From Chara braunii (taxonomy: Eukaryota > Streptophyta > Charophyceae > Charales > Characeae): a stretch of DNA of 37,362 nt. The stretch spans positions 8,149,197-8,186,558 of the forward strand of contig BFEA01000001.1 of the NCBI GenBank assembly GCA_003427395.1, read 5' to 3'. Each line of letters begins with the position of its first letter. Position 1 is the stretch's first letter. A program made the position numbers and the translations under genes. Positions 1-10,263 of the stretch are shown in pieces. The notes under the pieces were generated by a model. That model saw nothing but the letters and a program-made list of their open reading frames with translations, did not search any database and was not told the origin of the DNA.

Positions 1-3000
1 GGATAGGAGGAGGAGGAGGAGGGGGAGGTTAGCCGGATCTGGAATGGAATACCCAGGGTCTAGGAGGAGAACAAAGTTTGTTGGCCTGTGAACAACTTGA
101 AAGTGTCGTCTCGGCAGTCTCTCCCATTGGTTTTCAGTCGAGAACCAGGGGTGCCACTGGAGGATATTGTTGTCATCCAGGAAGCAAAGTCTTCTGTTTT
201 TGTCAGTCCATGTTTCCATGAATTCCTGAATGTGGTGTTTTTTCTTTGGTGGGTCCAGTTCGGTTTGCAGCAAGGACCGTAGTTCTTTCCAAGCCCCTTT
301 TGTCTTTGTCGTGATTGTGTCGATCACTGAGGCTCTGGCTTGCATGAATCCAAATGTGCTTTGCTTCCTCTCGTGGGCACAACGCATTCTCCACACCGCC
401 ATCAGAACTGTGAGCCTGGTATATGTGAACAGGTTGATCATGAAGGGGGACCATTGGGCCACTTGTGGCAGGGGTTCTCCGAGCAAGAGGGTCGCCACAT
501 TCCATGGGAGATGTGTCCCTGTGAAATAGTGCCAAGCTGCATCCCACCAACTCCAAAGTTGAACCACCATTGAGCAGTCTAGTAAGCAGTGTTCCAGGGT
601 GGTTGTTTTCTTTGGGAAAGCTTGTGTGCAGTATGAGCACAAGGGGGACAGTTCTCCCTTCTCTTCTAGATCCATCCTTGCTGTTATCCAATCTGGTGTG
701 GGCAGACATCTGTGAATGATTTGCCACTGCAGGGCTCTATGGTTGGTTGGATTAATATGTGAGTAGGCCGAGCATCGGAAGTTCTGGAAATCCTGTTTTT
801 CCAGGGGGCAGTCTCTTTCCCATCGTTTGATGATGTTATCCATGACTGGTCGGTGTTTGCGTGCCGCTCTATATCCTTTCTTTATTGTGTATTGCCATGG
901 GGACATTGCACACGAATCTCCCCATGTCCATACCCACTCATTAGGGTCGAAAGGTAGCAGGTGGAGAGGGATGGTAGGTTCGTATAAGAACAGAACTTCC
1001 CTCATGTCCCCTACCACCCTGACTCTGGCGAGAGAGGATATAGGCCATTGTGTATCCTAGTCCTCTTGTCTATTCAGGGGGGACCATCTTTCTCCCGGTA
1101 GGGCAGGATTATATGCCTCTAGACTGACTGCTTTGTCCCCGAGTCGAGTGTGTTGTACTCTGTAGACAGTCATGGGGATGTGTATAGAGTCGAGCTGGAT
1201 GACCCAATCATCAATTTTGAGTTTCGGACCCTTTTTCAGGGCCAGCAGCCATTGTAGGGGTATGGCTTCCTGCAACTCAGCCAAGTCCTGGTCCATGTTT
1301 CTAATCGGGCCTGTTTTTGTTTGCAATATTTCTCTCGTTGTCCATCCCTTGGTCATGTTGTCCCATAGGTCCCCAACTTTATAGATCTCTTTTCTAACCC
1401 AATGTTTCCACTTGGATCTTTGTTGGAGAGAGAAGGGGGAGCCTGATGAGTCGTTTATTTGGGGGTGACCAAACAGCGGCCGACGCCATATCTCCTCCCA
1501 TCTATCTGGCGTGGGTATCTGTTGCGGTCCCCTTTCCCTCCAGAGTTTGAGCATTGTTTGTCATAGCGGGTCTATCCGGAGGTCTTGTCTGGCTCTGCCC
1601 GCTGGCGAATCGTGTGTGACCACAGTCGGCGTTGAAGGGATAGTCCAATGGTTATTTGTCAACCATTGGAGCGGGTGAACTGCATGGTCGGGGTGGGAGG
1701 GGGGTGCCAAGCAACCCAACTGTATCAACGCGAAGGGGGCCCATGGGATGTTGTTGCCTAGAAGAAGGCGAATGAGGAATTTGAAGATCAAAGTTTTTAT
1801 CTCTTCTTCTGGGTCGATAATACCCAGCCCCCCTTTGGATCTGGGTTGGACCAAGATATCCCAGGCGACTCTTTTTATGGCCCGGGTGTCTTCGTGATTG
1901 TTTTTCTAAAGATAGGCAGTTGTCAATTGCTTTAGTTTAGACAATTGTTTTCGGTTGAGTGGCCAAAAGGCGACTTTGTACCATAAAGATGCAAAGATGG
2001 CATTGTTGATGGCCAACACTCTGCCCACTAATGAGGTGGGCTTGGCATCCCAATTAGCCAAGCTTCGAAGTGGCTAGTTTCAGCAGCGCATCCCCATGGT
2101 CGGGCGGCGAGCCCAATGCTGTGATGTTTATTCCTAGCACCCGGATCGCAGTTTCTTTGGACTTCCAGGCCACCGGGGGGTCAGAGGGCGGGGGGCCCGC
2201 TTGTGGGTCTAGCCACCATCACTCTGTCTTTGTCCCCCAATTGACTTTCATATCTGCTGCAATTTCGAACGTGTGTATGGTCTGTGCCAGGGCCTTGAAG
2301 CTCGCATGGTTAGCTCTGAAGAGCACTGTCAGGTCGTCGGCAAACAGGGATGTAACAGGTATGAGGTGATAGGGTATTTCAGGCACCTGTATTCTTTGGA
2401 TGTCAGGGTTTGATCTGATCATCGCTGCTAGTGCTTCCCTAACCAACACAAAGAGCATCGGGGCGATCGGGTCCCCTTGTCTCACAGACCTCTGGAGGTG
2501 GAACGGTGGTGCTAGGTGGCCGTCAAGGGAGACATTGCTTGAGGCTTTCATGTGAAAGATGCTGATCCATTTACAAAACAATGGGCCAAAGTTCATCTTT
2601 GTCAGGCATATGTCAAGGAAGTCCCAATCCACATGGTCATAGGCCTTTTCAAAGTCTATAAAGAGTATGGCTGCATCCACCCCCCTCTGCCTCGCGTACC
2701 TTATAGTCTCATTGACCAACAAGATATTGTCCTGGATGTTCCGGTAGGGCATGAAGCCTGACTGGTCCGGGTGTATGAGATGAGGGAGCAGGGGCAGCAA
2801 TCTGTTGGCCCATGCCTTAGCCATAGTTTTGTAGGGCACTGGCAGAAGGGTGATTGGGCGATAATTACAAACTTCTGATTTGTCGCCTTTTTTGTAGAGT
2901 AAAGTGGTCACTCCTTGGCTTATCATATCCCCAAACGTTTCCTCGTGGAAAACTGCATTAACGTAGAGCATAAAGTCTTCTTCGAGGGTTTCCCAGAAGT

Positions 3001-4752
3001 GGAGCCAGAATTCTTTTGGAAACGCGTCGATACCGGGTGTCTTTTCGTCATCCATNTCTTGCAANGCTTGGAGTGCTTCGTNACGAGAGANAGGCACCTC
3101 CAAGCTACTCCTTTGGGGCGTGGAGAGCAGCGAGGGNANGGATGTTAGTAATGTGTTTCTTGCCTGCGTGAGGGTNTGTGGTTGTGTTTNGGTTGTTTGT
3201 GAAGTAAACAGATTGTTATAGTAGAGAGCGGCGTATTCCACAATTTTGTACGCATTTGTGGCCGGTGGTTGGTTTGCATCAAAGGGATGGTTAAGTGATG
3301 GGACCATGCTCTGTCTACTATTAGCTTTGGCTTTGTTAAAGAAGGACTTGGTCATCCTTCCATTTGTGGCATCCTTCTTAATCCTTACTTGAATCTGCCA
3401 TTTTTGCGCCTGCTCATCGAGATGGTCTTGCAGGTGGGACCTTGCCCTTTGTAATGAATTGAAAGTGTCGGGATCCAGCGGGTTATCTGTGAGGCATGCG
3501 TCCCATTCCTCTAGCTGCTGCATCAGGCGGTCAAGGACCGCTTTGCGCTCTCTGGCCCTTTGAATGGAGAACTTTTTTACCCTTTGTCTCAACTCTGCCA
3601 CCCCCACATTGAACCATTGGACTATGGAGTCACACCCTGATTTCTGTGTTGTCCAATAGGCCCAATAGTCTTTGACCAGACTGTCAAGATCGCGGAGTTT
3701 AAGCAGGGACGAGTTGAATTTGTAGTAGCCCGGACCTCTTGCAATATGGGAGTGGAATGATAAAGTCATCGCGATCATACGGTGGTCAAAGGATTTACAA
3801 GGGGAGAATGGGAGTACCTCCTCTGCTGTCAGCAAGCCTGTCAGGTCTTTAGAGAGGAGTATGAGGTCGATTCTCGAATTGGAGATGTCAGCTGCCCCTC
3901 TAGACCTGACGCATGTGTACACTCTTTGGTGGGCTGCAGTTGCCTGAATGTGTCAAGAAGACCGATATCCTCCATCAGGTTATTAAGCATAACACTGTCT
4001 GGCCCTCTTTCCCTTTGGGGCCTAGGGGCTGTTGCTTGTTGGGAGGGGGATCTTCTATCCATGTCTGGGTCTAGTGTGGTGTTGAAGTCCCCACATATGA
4101 TAATGGGGGCGTCTCTTGGAAGGGACTGTTGCAGGGAAAGAAAAAAATGGACACGTTGCACAGTGTCATTCGGTGCATAGATGCAGACAATGTAGACTGT
4201 TTCCATGGTCGTGGTGGCCTTAAGCCAGACCCATCTCCCATCCACTTTGTCCCACTCCGTTTGTAGCTGGACTGATCTTGAGGACAGCGGGAGCCAGATG
4301 GCAACCCCCGTGGAGCCAGCGGAGCGTCCCGGGGCAGCGAATTTTGTATACGGCCATACTTGCGCCGCTCTGGCTTGGTGTGTGGGGGAGTCTGTGAGGT
4401 GGGTCTCTTGAATCCCAATAGCATCAGGCCATTTCCCCGCCATGTCTTGTGTGAGCATCTTTCATAAAGCTGCCTTTTTCTGTTCATTTGGTTGTGTCAG
4501 GCCGTTAACATTGATTGATCTTATGTCCAAATCTGCTTCGGCCAACTTTTTTGCCCAGGGGGGTCGTTTCCTTACTGGCGGTGGGGGGCGAGGTGGGCTG
4601 GGGCAGCGATGCCGGGCCAGAGCCTCGCCTTGTCCCGGGGGTGACCCCTGGGACGCTGGCTGTTGGGTTGCTTCGTGACGTTGTCCCAAAAGCAGTGGCA
4701 GCCCATTTTCTGGCTGCTGCGAATTTAATTCACTTTGTTGGCCCGGTTCCAT
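1..4752 (-). pseudogene. LINE A ORF2: AP endonuclease, reverse transcriptase, Cys/His tail
   Basis: It starts at the ATG at 4752, 32 nt after ORF1. Endonuclease motifs: NVNGL, QETHL, IYAPND, GDFN, SRIDLIL and FDHRM. RT motifs: TPGIDAFPKEFW, NYRPITLL, FIDFEKAYDHVDW, QRSVRQGDPIAP, FADDLTV and KVNWG. The C-terminal part has GGLGIIDP and then a zf-RVT-like HRCLPT...CSYC...EHCLLDC (about 720-540), continuing open to the window edge, about 1,580 codons in all. Family role: nicks target DNA and primes reverse transcription there. Lesions: TGA 4462-4464; frameshift near 3915; TGA 2219-2221 (a Gly in B and D); frameshift near 2060; TAG 1906-1908 and TGA 1561-1563 (both Trp in relatives); TAG 1057-1059. 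The larger alternative-frame ORF at 203-727 is a shadow. Confidence 0.9.
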
Positions 4753-4784
4753 AGATCAATTCCGGTTGTTGACATTTGTGAAAC

Positions 4785-6987
4785 TTAGTAGCTGTCTTTT
4801 GTGATTGCCCCAGCAGCAAGGCTGCTGATGAACGGCGGGTCATCCCATTGCCTGTGTTCATCCAACGCCGCGTCGTCTAGCATGCGGAGGAGAAATATGA
4901 TCTGTTGGTCAGCACCCCAAATATTGTTGGTTCTTAATCTGGATGTGGGGGTGTCCAGCAACTGTTGTTGTGTAAACCATTGGATTTGGTTTGAGGTTTG
5001 ACTGTCTTCATTGTCTGTGGCAAACAGAACTAGAACAGGGGTGGCACCTTTGGGGAAGGGGAGGTCACGGGGAAAAACTGTGTCGATGACCCCCTGGTCC
5101 CCGTTAAGGTTGAAGTGGTTCCTAAGCATGTGCCTAGTCATCACCTGGGAAGTGGAACCCCTCCGTCCCTGGATCGTGAGGCCCTGCTGCATGTCTTGCG
5201 ATGTTTTGATTGCCCTACTGACTAAGTTCGGAATCCTAGGGGAGTTGTTTCTGAGCCCGATTTGCCATTCCCCATCCAGGCAGGTTCGTCTTATCGGGAG
5301 GATGACCATCCCAGGCTTCACTGACTCACCGACATTGGATCTCACATTCTCCATCATGGCATGTGCAAAAGTAGCTCGTTTTCCTTGAGGGCGTTCAGAT
5401 AGCATATTGCCAGGGTCTTTCCGGGCGTCCAGTGCCAGTGTATGGTCCCCTGTTTTTTGCAGTTGTGATCCTCCCAAGGTCAGTCGGGTCTGCCGTGTCC
5501 CGCCCGTTTGCTCCTATGTTTGGTTTGGGGATTTTAACAGGCTCATGTTTGTGCCTTTTCTGTTGCCCACAGACTGTTGTGGGAAGCCAGGCCGGACGTT
5601 TTCGTGACCGCCTGTGTCTAGGCCTTGGGACAGGAGGAGGTCCACACTCTCCGTGGTTGGCAGCAAGGAGTCCCATTCGAAATCTGATTCTGAATCAGAA
5701 GTGCCGATTGAATCTCCTTGCCGATCACGGACAGTATCGGGACCGTCGGGGGTCTGCAGTGCCATATGGGGGGAGCAGGGAACAATCTGCAGGTGCAACA
5801 AAGGGAGAAGCAAATGTGATGGCACCAGATTATCCGCTGTGTCCGCATCCGCCTTCACGAGTGCACCCTCTTCTTGGATGTGGCAAATTGCAGTCTCCAG
5901 TTCTTGGATTATGACCTTCGGCCATTCATGTTCTGCATGAGTGGTGACAGCCGGAGGATGGCCTGCTGACACAAGAGCTGATCCGGTCGTGTGATTGGCC
6001 TGAGTGGGGTAGAGGCGTTGTATCTTGTGAAGGAGGGAAAGAACTGCCTCGATCACGAGGGTGGCCACAACCTTCCAGTCTATGGAGGCGGGATCAGTAG
6101 CACTGTCCAGGTAGCGGATGACCGTGTTTGAGGTCATGAATGCTCTTCTTATGTTCTCCCAGTGCAGAGGGGGGATATGAGTAGATTCCCCTTGTGTGGT
6201 TGACCTGAGAAGACCCATGAGGACGGCATCTGTAACCGCTTTCAGTCTGGCTCTGACCCATCTGTTCTTTGACGACTTATGTGGTTGTCGTGCATCGGAA
6301 TGGGCAGGTTCCTTCATTTCACTCATTTCACCTGGCAGACCATATTCTCGTGCACTGTTGTCAGACTGACCGGACAGACTATATTCTCGTGCGCTGTTGT
6401 CTGACTGCACAGCTGTCTAAGTTACATCCTCAGTATTTGTCATGTCGATTTCGATGCCCGGATCCGGAGGGGCCGCCTCACAGCTGTTGTGGTTTTCCCC
6501 TGCTACCCCAGCCAGGGAGGGCTCATCCGTCAGTTGTCCCAAAAAAGGAGTTATTGGTGCTTGCTGTTGATAGATGAAGCCCTGTGGCTGTTGCATCTCT
6601 GCCCTGTGGCTGTGTGTAGTCGCTGCCTGCTCTTGCATCAAGTGGTTGTTTTGAGCCTGTGGAGACACAACCATCATCGGGGTCATGGCATCACAACGAA
6701 TTTGTTGTGTCGTCCATTGCTGTCCAACCTGGGTTTGCAATACTGTCATTGGCCCGTTCGTGGCCTGGGAGGGAACAACCAGCTGTGGAGTTACGTGGTC
6801 TGGAGGGTGAGGAGGGTCTGGGACCCCCGAAGGGGGGGGGGGCAGATTGATCCATCGGGAGTTGGCCAGTGTCGTCTCCCGTCACCTTCTCCACTCCTTT
6901 CATTTCCGTAGTGGGGTTATCGCTTGGGGACCTTGAGGATTCCCCCTGCTGTGTCGAGCATTCCCCCTGCTGTGTAGAGTGGTGCAA
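4785..6987 (-). pseudogene. LINE A ORF1, C-terminal part with conserved domain
   Basis: Downstream continuation of ORF1. The frame of the N-terminal part continues through 6987 to an 11-G run at 6832-6842. There it shifts to the frame that stays coding-like to the TAA-type end at 4785, interrupted by TAGs at 6417-6419 and 5514-5516. Low-complexity Gln/Pro segments and a 39-bp tandem duplication (6331-6369, 6370-6408; QSDNSAREY twice) come first. The last 190 or so residues (about 5400-4790) align with the C-terminal end of the corresponding ORF in element D (33315-33832). Shared anchors are GKR, VKP...IP(I/V)R followed by G-(E/K)-W, QWFTQQQLLD versus KWYSHTALLD, and NNIW versus NSVW. I do not recognise this domain. 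Because it recurs at the same place before ORF2 in two diverged LINEs it was probably functional, perhaps in RNP assembly. Confidence 0.7.
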
Positions 6988-7029
6988 GGCGGGAGGTCCG
7001 TTGGGACTGGGGGTCAGCGTTTCCGCTAC

Positions 7030-8432
7030 TCATGGTTTTGTTTGAATTCCTGGGGCCAACATTTGTGTAACCTTTTCTTTCCATTGGGTGAGGACCGTGA
7101 TTCTAGAGTCCGCCTTTTCCCAATTCTTGGTCGTCCGGGCCCCATGTTGTTGCACCTGGTGTGTTCCCTGGTCCTGGTCCTGTTGGCCCTGTGTATGCTG
7201 CAGGGTAAGGGCCGGGTTGTGAGGGTTGTCATCTCCCAATATTGTCCCTTGTAGGGGAGGGACAGGCGTGATGTTCTGGTCGGGTGCCTGGGTCTGCTGG
7301 TCGTCTGCAGCGGCTGGGTGAGTCGGCGGCGGAACCGGGGCATCGGCACCAAGGACCGCAGTAGCAGTGGGTGCAGCTGCAGATGCGATCACCTTGGTGT
7401 TTCTGGTGTTTGTGGTCCCCCTGGGTGCTCTCTGCCTTTGGTGTAGAGTGGTGATATTGGTCGGGGATCTGGGAGGGTGCCCCTGTCCTTCCCATTTCCA
7501 GCTCCCGGGTTGTTTAATTGAAGTTCGGTAGAACACCCAGCCTTCAAAGGACGGATCTTCCGGGATCCAGTGCCCCAGTCCTTCTGGGTGAGGTGTGACC
7601 AGGCCTTTCATTGTCTTGCCCTGCATGCTAGGGCAGAGGAGGTCAGTAGAGAGATGGCCTCTGCCTCTGCACGCATAGCACCAGGGGTCTTGAGGGTGAT
7701 TCACCTGCACTGCAAAAGTCTTACCCTCTTGTGAGAAGGACCACTGACCCCTGACTGGAAATCCAACTGTGGGGTCCCAGTCCACCGCTACCAGAAGCGT
7801 GTCGTCCCTTTTAGGGAGGAACTGGGGTGCATCGTTGATGTAGCCGAGAACCGGGCCTATTTGGTGCAGGTCCGCCAAAATTGCACCTTGCACTCTCAGC
7901 GGGGCGAAACGGAATTCCACCCAGAAGTGGTTCATCATTAGCTGCTCTCTTTTGTGATCGGCTGTGAATGGCGTGGGCGGTTCCCACTGCCTGATTGCCA
8001 CGGTGTGGCCTTTGTACCGAGGGAGCCGCATCTTGAGGAGATTTGCTCTGTCGAGCGGGTAGATTGTGGTTACGGTCACCGTTCCCGGGGCAGCTGTTTC
8101 AATCAGAAAGTGCTCCATGACTGCCTGGTCATCAATTTTCACAGATCTCAATCTCCCGTTTACCCATCTGAGTTTTTCGTTTATTGGGACGGTCTCCATG
8201 GACTGAGGGAACACGAATTGCACCGCATTCTGTGCATATATCATGTTACGATTTGCCACAACTTGTGTCGGAAAGATGGCGTGCGGGTAAATAAAACCGT
8301 CCTTTTCAATGTGTTTTTTGATTGGTCGGATGTGCAGTTTTTGAATAAAGTGGGCCTTCATGAGTCCGATGGCTTCCAGGGCAAGCTGTTCGTTTGAGGT
8401 GGCCTGTCATGAGGCGGCCAGGGCCTGCATAA
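7030..8432 (-). pseudogene. LINE A ORF1, N-terminal part (RNA-binding, zinc knuckle)
   Basis: An open stretch of 443 codons from the ATG at 8361 to a TGA at 7030-7032. The same frame can be followed upstream to an ATG at about 8432 through one TGA (MQALAAS-stop-QATSNEQ), so the original start may lie there. Residues about 140-225 resemble the DUF4283-like region of plant LINE ORF1 proteins (WVEFRFAPL..., LVAVDWDPTVGFPV). It is followed directly by a zinc knuckle with Cys228, Cys231, His236 and Cys243 (CYACRGRGHLSTDLLC; CX2CX4HX6C, slightly longer than the usual CX2CX4HX4C). A Pro/Thr/Gln-rich low-complexity tail follows. By family it would bind the LINE RNA in the RNP. The DUF4283 assignment is from pattern, not a search. 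Confidence 0.8.
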
Positions 8433-8440
8433 GGGTGTGG

Positions 8441-9567
8441 GTGTCCCTAGATTTCCTACCTTCTCCTTCTCCCACTCACCTCCTGAGTCGGTTGTGCAAA
8501 AAGTCGTAATTCGTCTCCTGACATCTCCTATTTGTCTGAACTGGTCTAATTGAGTTTTTGTGTCCAGCCATCTGCGTGTGAGTTCAAGGTGTATCTGCTG
8601 CTGAATCTGTTCTGTAATCTCCGCACCCTCCACCCGTACCCTTTCCATAGTCGGGGTGCATCTTTGCCACCAAAGTGTCCATATCACTGCCCTCCTCCCC
8701 AGTTTGTACATGTTCCCTATGAAGGCCGAAGTTGTTCCTGCCGACAACCAATGTCCTGCCAATATGGCTTGCCATGATCAGGATCAGGGAATGTCTGGTT
8801 CCATTTTCCGCGATATGCGGTCCCACCACCTCCATATGTATTGATCAATTGGACATTGCATAAATATATGTTCAATGGTTTCTGCCTTCTTGTGGGAGGG
8901 GAAGAGACTCTAACACCGCTGGCACCACGAAAGCAACATGCCTTTTTGTTCGAGGTTTGTGCGGTTAGTTAACCAGTCGTTGGTTGGCAGGCAACGGTGG
9001 GCTATCTGCCACTGAAGGGAGGTGATTTTCATGGGTTTATGTTTTTGTTCTCTAAACCATTGGATTGGTGACAGAAGAGCCCGATCCACATTTAGATGTC
9101 TGGCCCATCAATCATTAATCATATTGCTTAGATGCCGTTTAGGTCTGAGCATTTTATAGACTGATTTGACCGAAAGCTGGTGCAGGCTAATGTGACTTGT
9201 CCTGGCCCCCCCCCTCTTTTGGGGGGGCTGCCAAACCCATTCCACTGGGTCCAGAGCCAGATTCTGGATTGGTTTGTCCGACAAGAACGCCACCCTCTGT
9301 CCCTTCTCTTTGATGCCTCTCACTCGGTGCACTGATGCTCTTTCTTTCCATTCCAAGCGTGCTCTACTCCCTTGGAGGGTGCCTGTATTGGTGATGACAT
9401 AGGACTCGACTAAGACTGTTTGGGGCGACACCATATGTATCAAACCGACTCTCAATGGGGTCTCTGTGCTTGCCACCCAATCCCCTTCTCTCAAGGTGGG
9501 GCCGTGTTTGAGGATTCGGTACCATTCCAGTGGGATGGCTTCAATAAGATTTTCCAGAAGTTCCTCT
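8441..9567 (-). mobile_element. LINE A0, 3' part of ORF2 (B-type subfamily)
   Basis: Minus-strand translation begins at about 9567 with VEELLENLIEAIPLEW and continues through GDWV, VAFLSDKPIQNLALDPVEW, LSVKSVYKML, HRCLPTNDWL, C-x2-C (then a TAG), IEHIFMQCP, IWRWWD and WWQRCTPTMERVRVEG. This is the C-terminal third of an ORF2. It is closer to elements B and D than to A; for example VAFLSDKPI matches VAFSPETPI in B. In-frame stops (a TAG after CQRC and two TGAs after MEPDIP) show decay. Its 3' end runs into the 5' end of element A near 8440, so A may have inserted into A0's tail, with the rest beyond the window start. Confidence 0.85.
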
Positions 9568-9770
9568 ACGTGAGGAGGAGGTCCATCGCCAACCCCTCTT
9601 CAGAAATAGATGGGTGACAGACACGAGGGCTACGCTATGAGGAGCCCTGGAAGAACTGGGTAAAACACAGGGTAGGGGATCTGTGGGATACTGAAAGACA
9701 AGACCGGAAAACAGGGGATCAGCTGCGAGCAACCTTGAGATATCACCCGTGGATGTATCTCAAGACTGCC
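9568..9770 (+). mobile_element. Inverted 5' piece of LINE A0
   Basis: On the plus strand this stretch reads REEEVHRQPLFRNRWVTDT, then after a one-base shift PWKNWVKHRVGDLWDTERQ and DRKTGDQLRATL. That matches the ORF2 segment (RQPLFGNRWITD ... IRDIWD ... in B and D) lying just upstream of where the minus-strand piece of A0 begins. The two pieces therefore meet head to head at about 9567, with their element-coordinate starts abutting. This is the arrangement expected from twin priming during target-primed reverse transcription. A T-rich stretch follows at 9778-9800. Confidence 0.8.
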
Positions 9771-9822
9771 GCTCTTCTTTTTCTTTTTTTTCTTTTTTTT
9801 AAAAAGAGCATACAAACTGACC

Positions 9823-9985
9823 TTTTTTTTTTTTTTTTTTTGAACCAAAGCTCCATCTATTGGTGGGGAGCAACACCTGCTGGAAACCGGGTCCAGCGTC
9901 CCATAGATACAACCATATCCTCACAAATTGGCACGAACTGGGAACCCGGCCCAGCGTCCCATAACGAGTACATTCAGAAAACTCG
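9823..9985 (-). repeat. Poly(A)-tailed SINE copy S1
   Basis: A 19-T run (9823-9841) is the poly(A) tail of a minus-strand element. Next to it is a conserved tail containing CTCCATCTATTGGTGGGGAG and GGAAACCGGGTCCAGCGTCC, then a second related GGGAACCCGGCCCAGCGTCC at about 9938. The same tail recurs at S2 (10118-10173), S4 (21003-21056), a fragment at 20127-20190 and around the U6 copy at 13.1 kb. No open frame is present. The limits are approximate. Confidence 0.6.
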
Positions 9986-10025
9986 TCAGAAAATTTCATG
10001 AAAATGAGGCTAGGAACCTACTAGA

Positions 10026-10231
10026 AATCTCCTGCTCAGTTAATCCCCTGGATGCCAGGGTAATCAATGCTGGCAGGGACTCTCCACAGACTTTTCTTGG
10101 TATGAATTCATTCATTGTGTATATGGGACGCTGGACCCGTTTTCCAGCAGGTGATGCTCCCCACCAATAGATGGAGCCCCCCCAGGTGCTAGTGGTGTCT
10201 GCTCCTACCACCACCACTAACACTGATAGGA

Positions 10232-10260
<29 letters not shown>
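10026..10260 (+). repeat. SINE copy S2, complete with head, tail and poly(A)
   Basis: The head (TGCTCAGTTAATCCCCTGG ... CAGGGTAATCAATGCTGGCA, 10032-10079) is followed by about 40 nt of spacer. The tail (GGGACGCTGGACCCGTTTTC ... CCACCAATAGATGGAG, 10124-10173) comes next, then an ACC-rich stretch and a run of about 27 A (10234-10260). It is the mirror-image neighbour of S1. The same head-to-tail order occurs in S4 on the other strand, so this is a family of roughly 230 bp. I could not find convincing pol III A and B boxes in the head, so the parental RNA is unknown. Confidence 0.65.

Positions 10261-10263
<3 letters not shown>

Larger units (their letters stand above)
1..8440 (-). mobile_element. 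LINE element A, nearly full length, decayed
   Basis: A non-LTR retrotransposon on the minus strand. Reading from high to low coordinates it contains ORF1 (about 8432-4785), a 32-nt spacer and ORF2 (4752 to the window edge). ORF1 has a CCHC knuckle; ORF2 has an AP-endonuclease, an RT with a FADD box and a C-terminal Cys/His region. The order matches plant L1-clade LINEs. The 3' end runs into a (CTC)n stretch at 1-36, and the true end lies outside the window. The 5' end abuts the tail of another LINE (A0) near 8440, so A either inserted there or is slightly 5'-truncated. At least seven ORF2 lesions and four ORF1 lesions show that it is dead. Ambiguous bases cluster at about 3056-3190. Confidence 0.9.

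Noticed and set aside
203-727. A 174-codon open frame on the minus strand
   Set aside because: It overlaps, in another frame, the stretch that encodes the conserved ORF2 C-terminus (HRCLPTPDW ... EHCLLDC). The latter aligns with element E.
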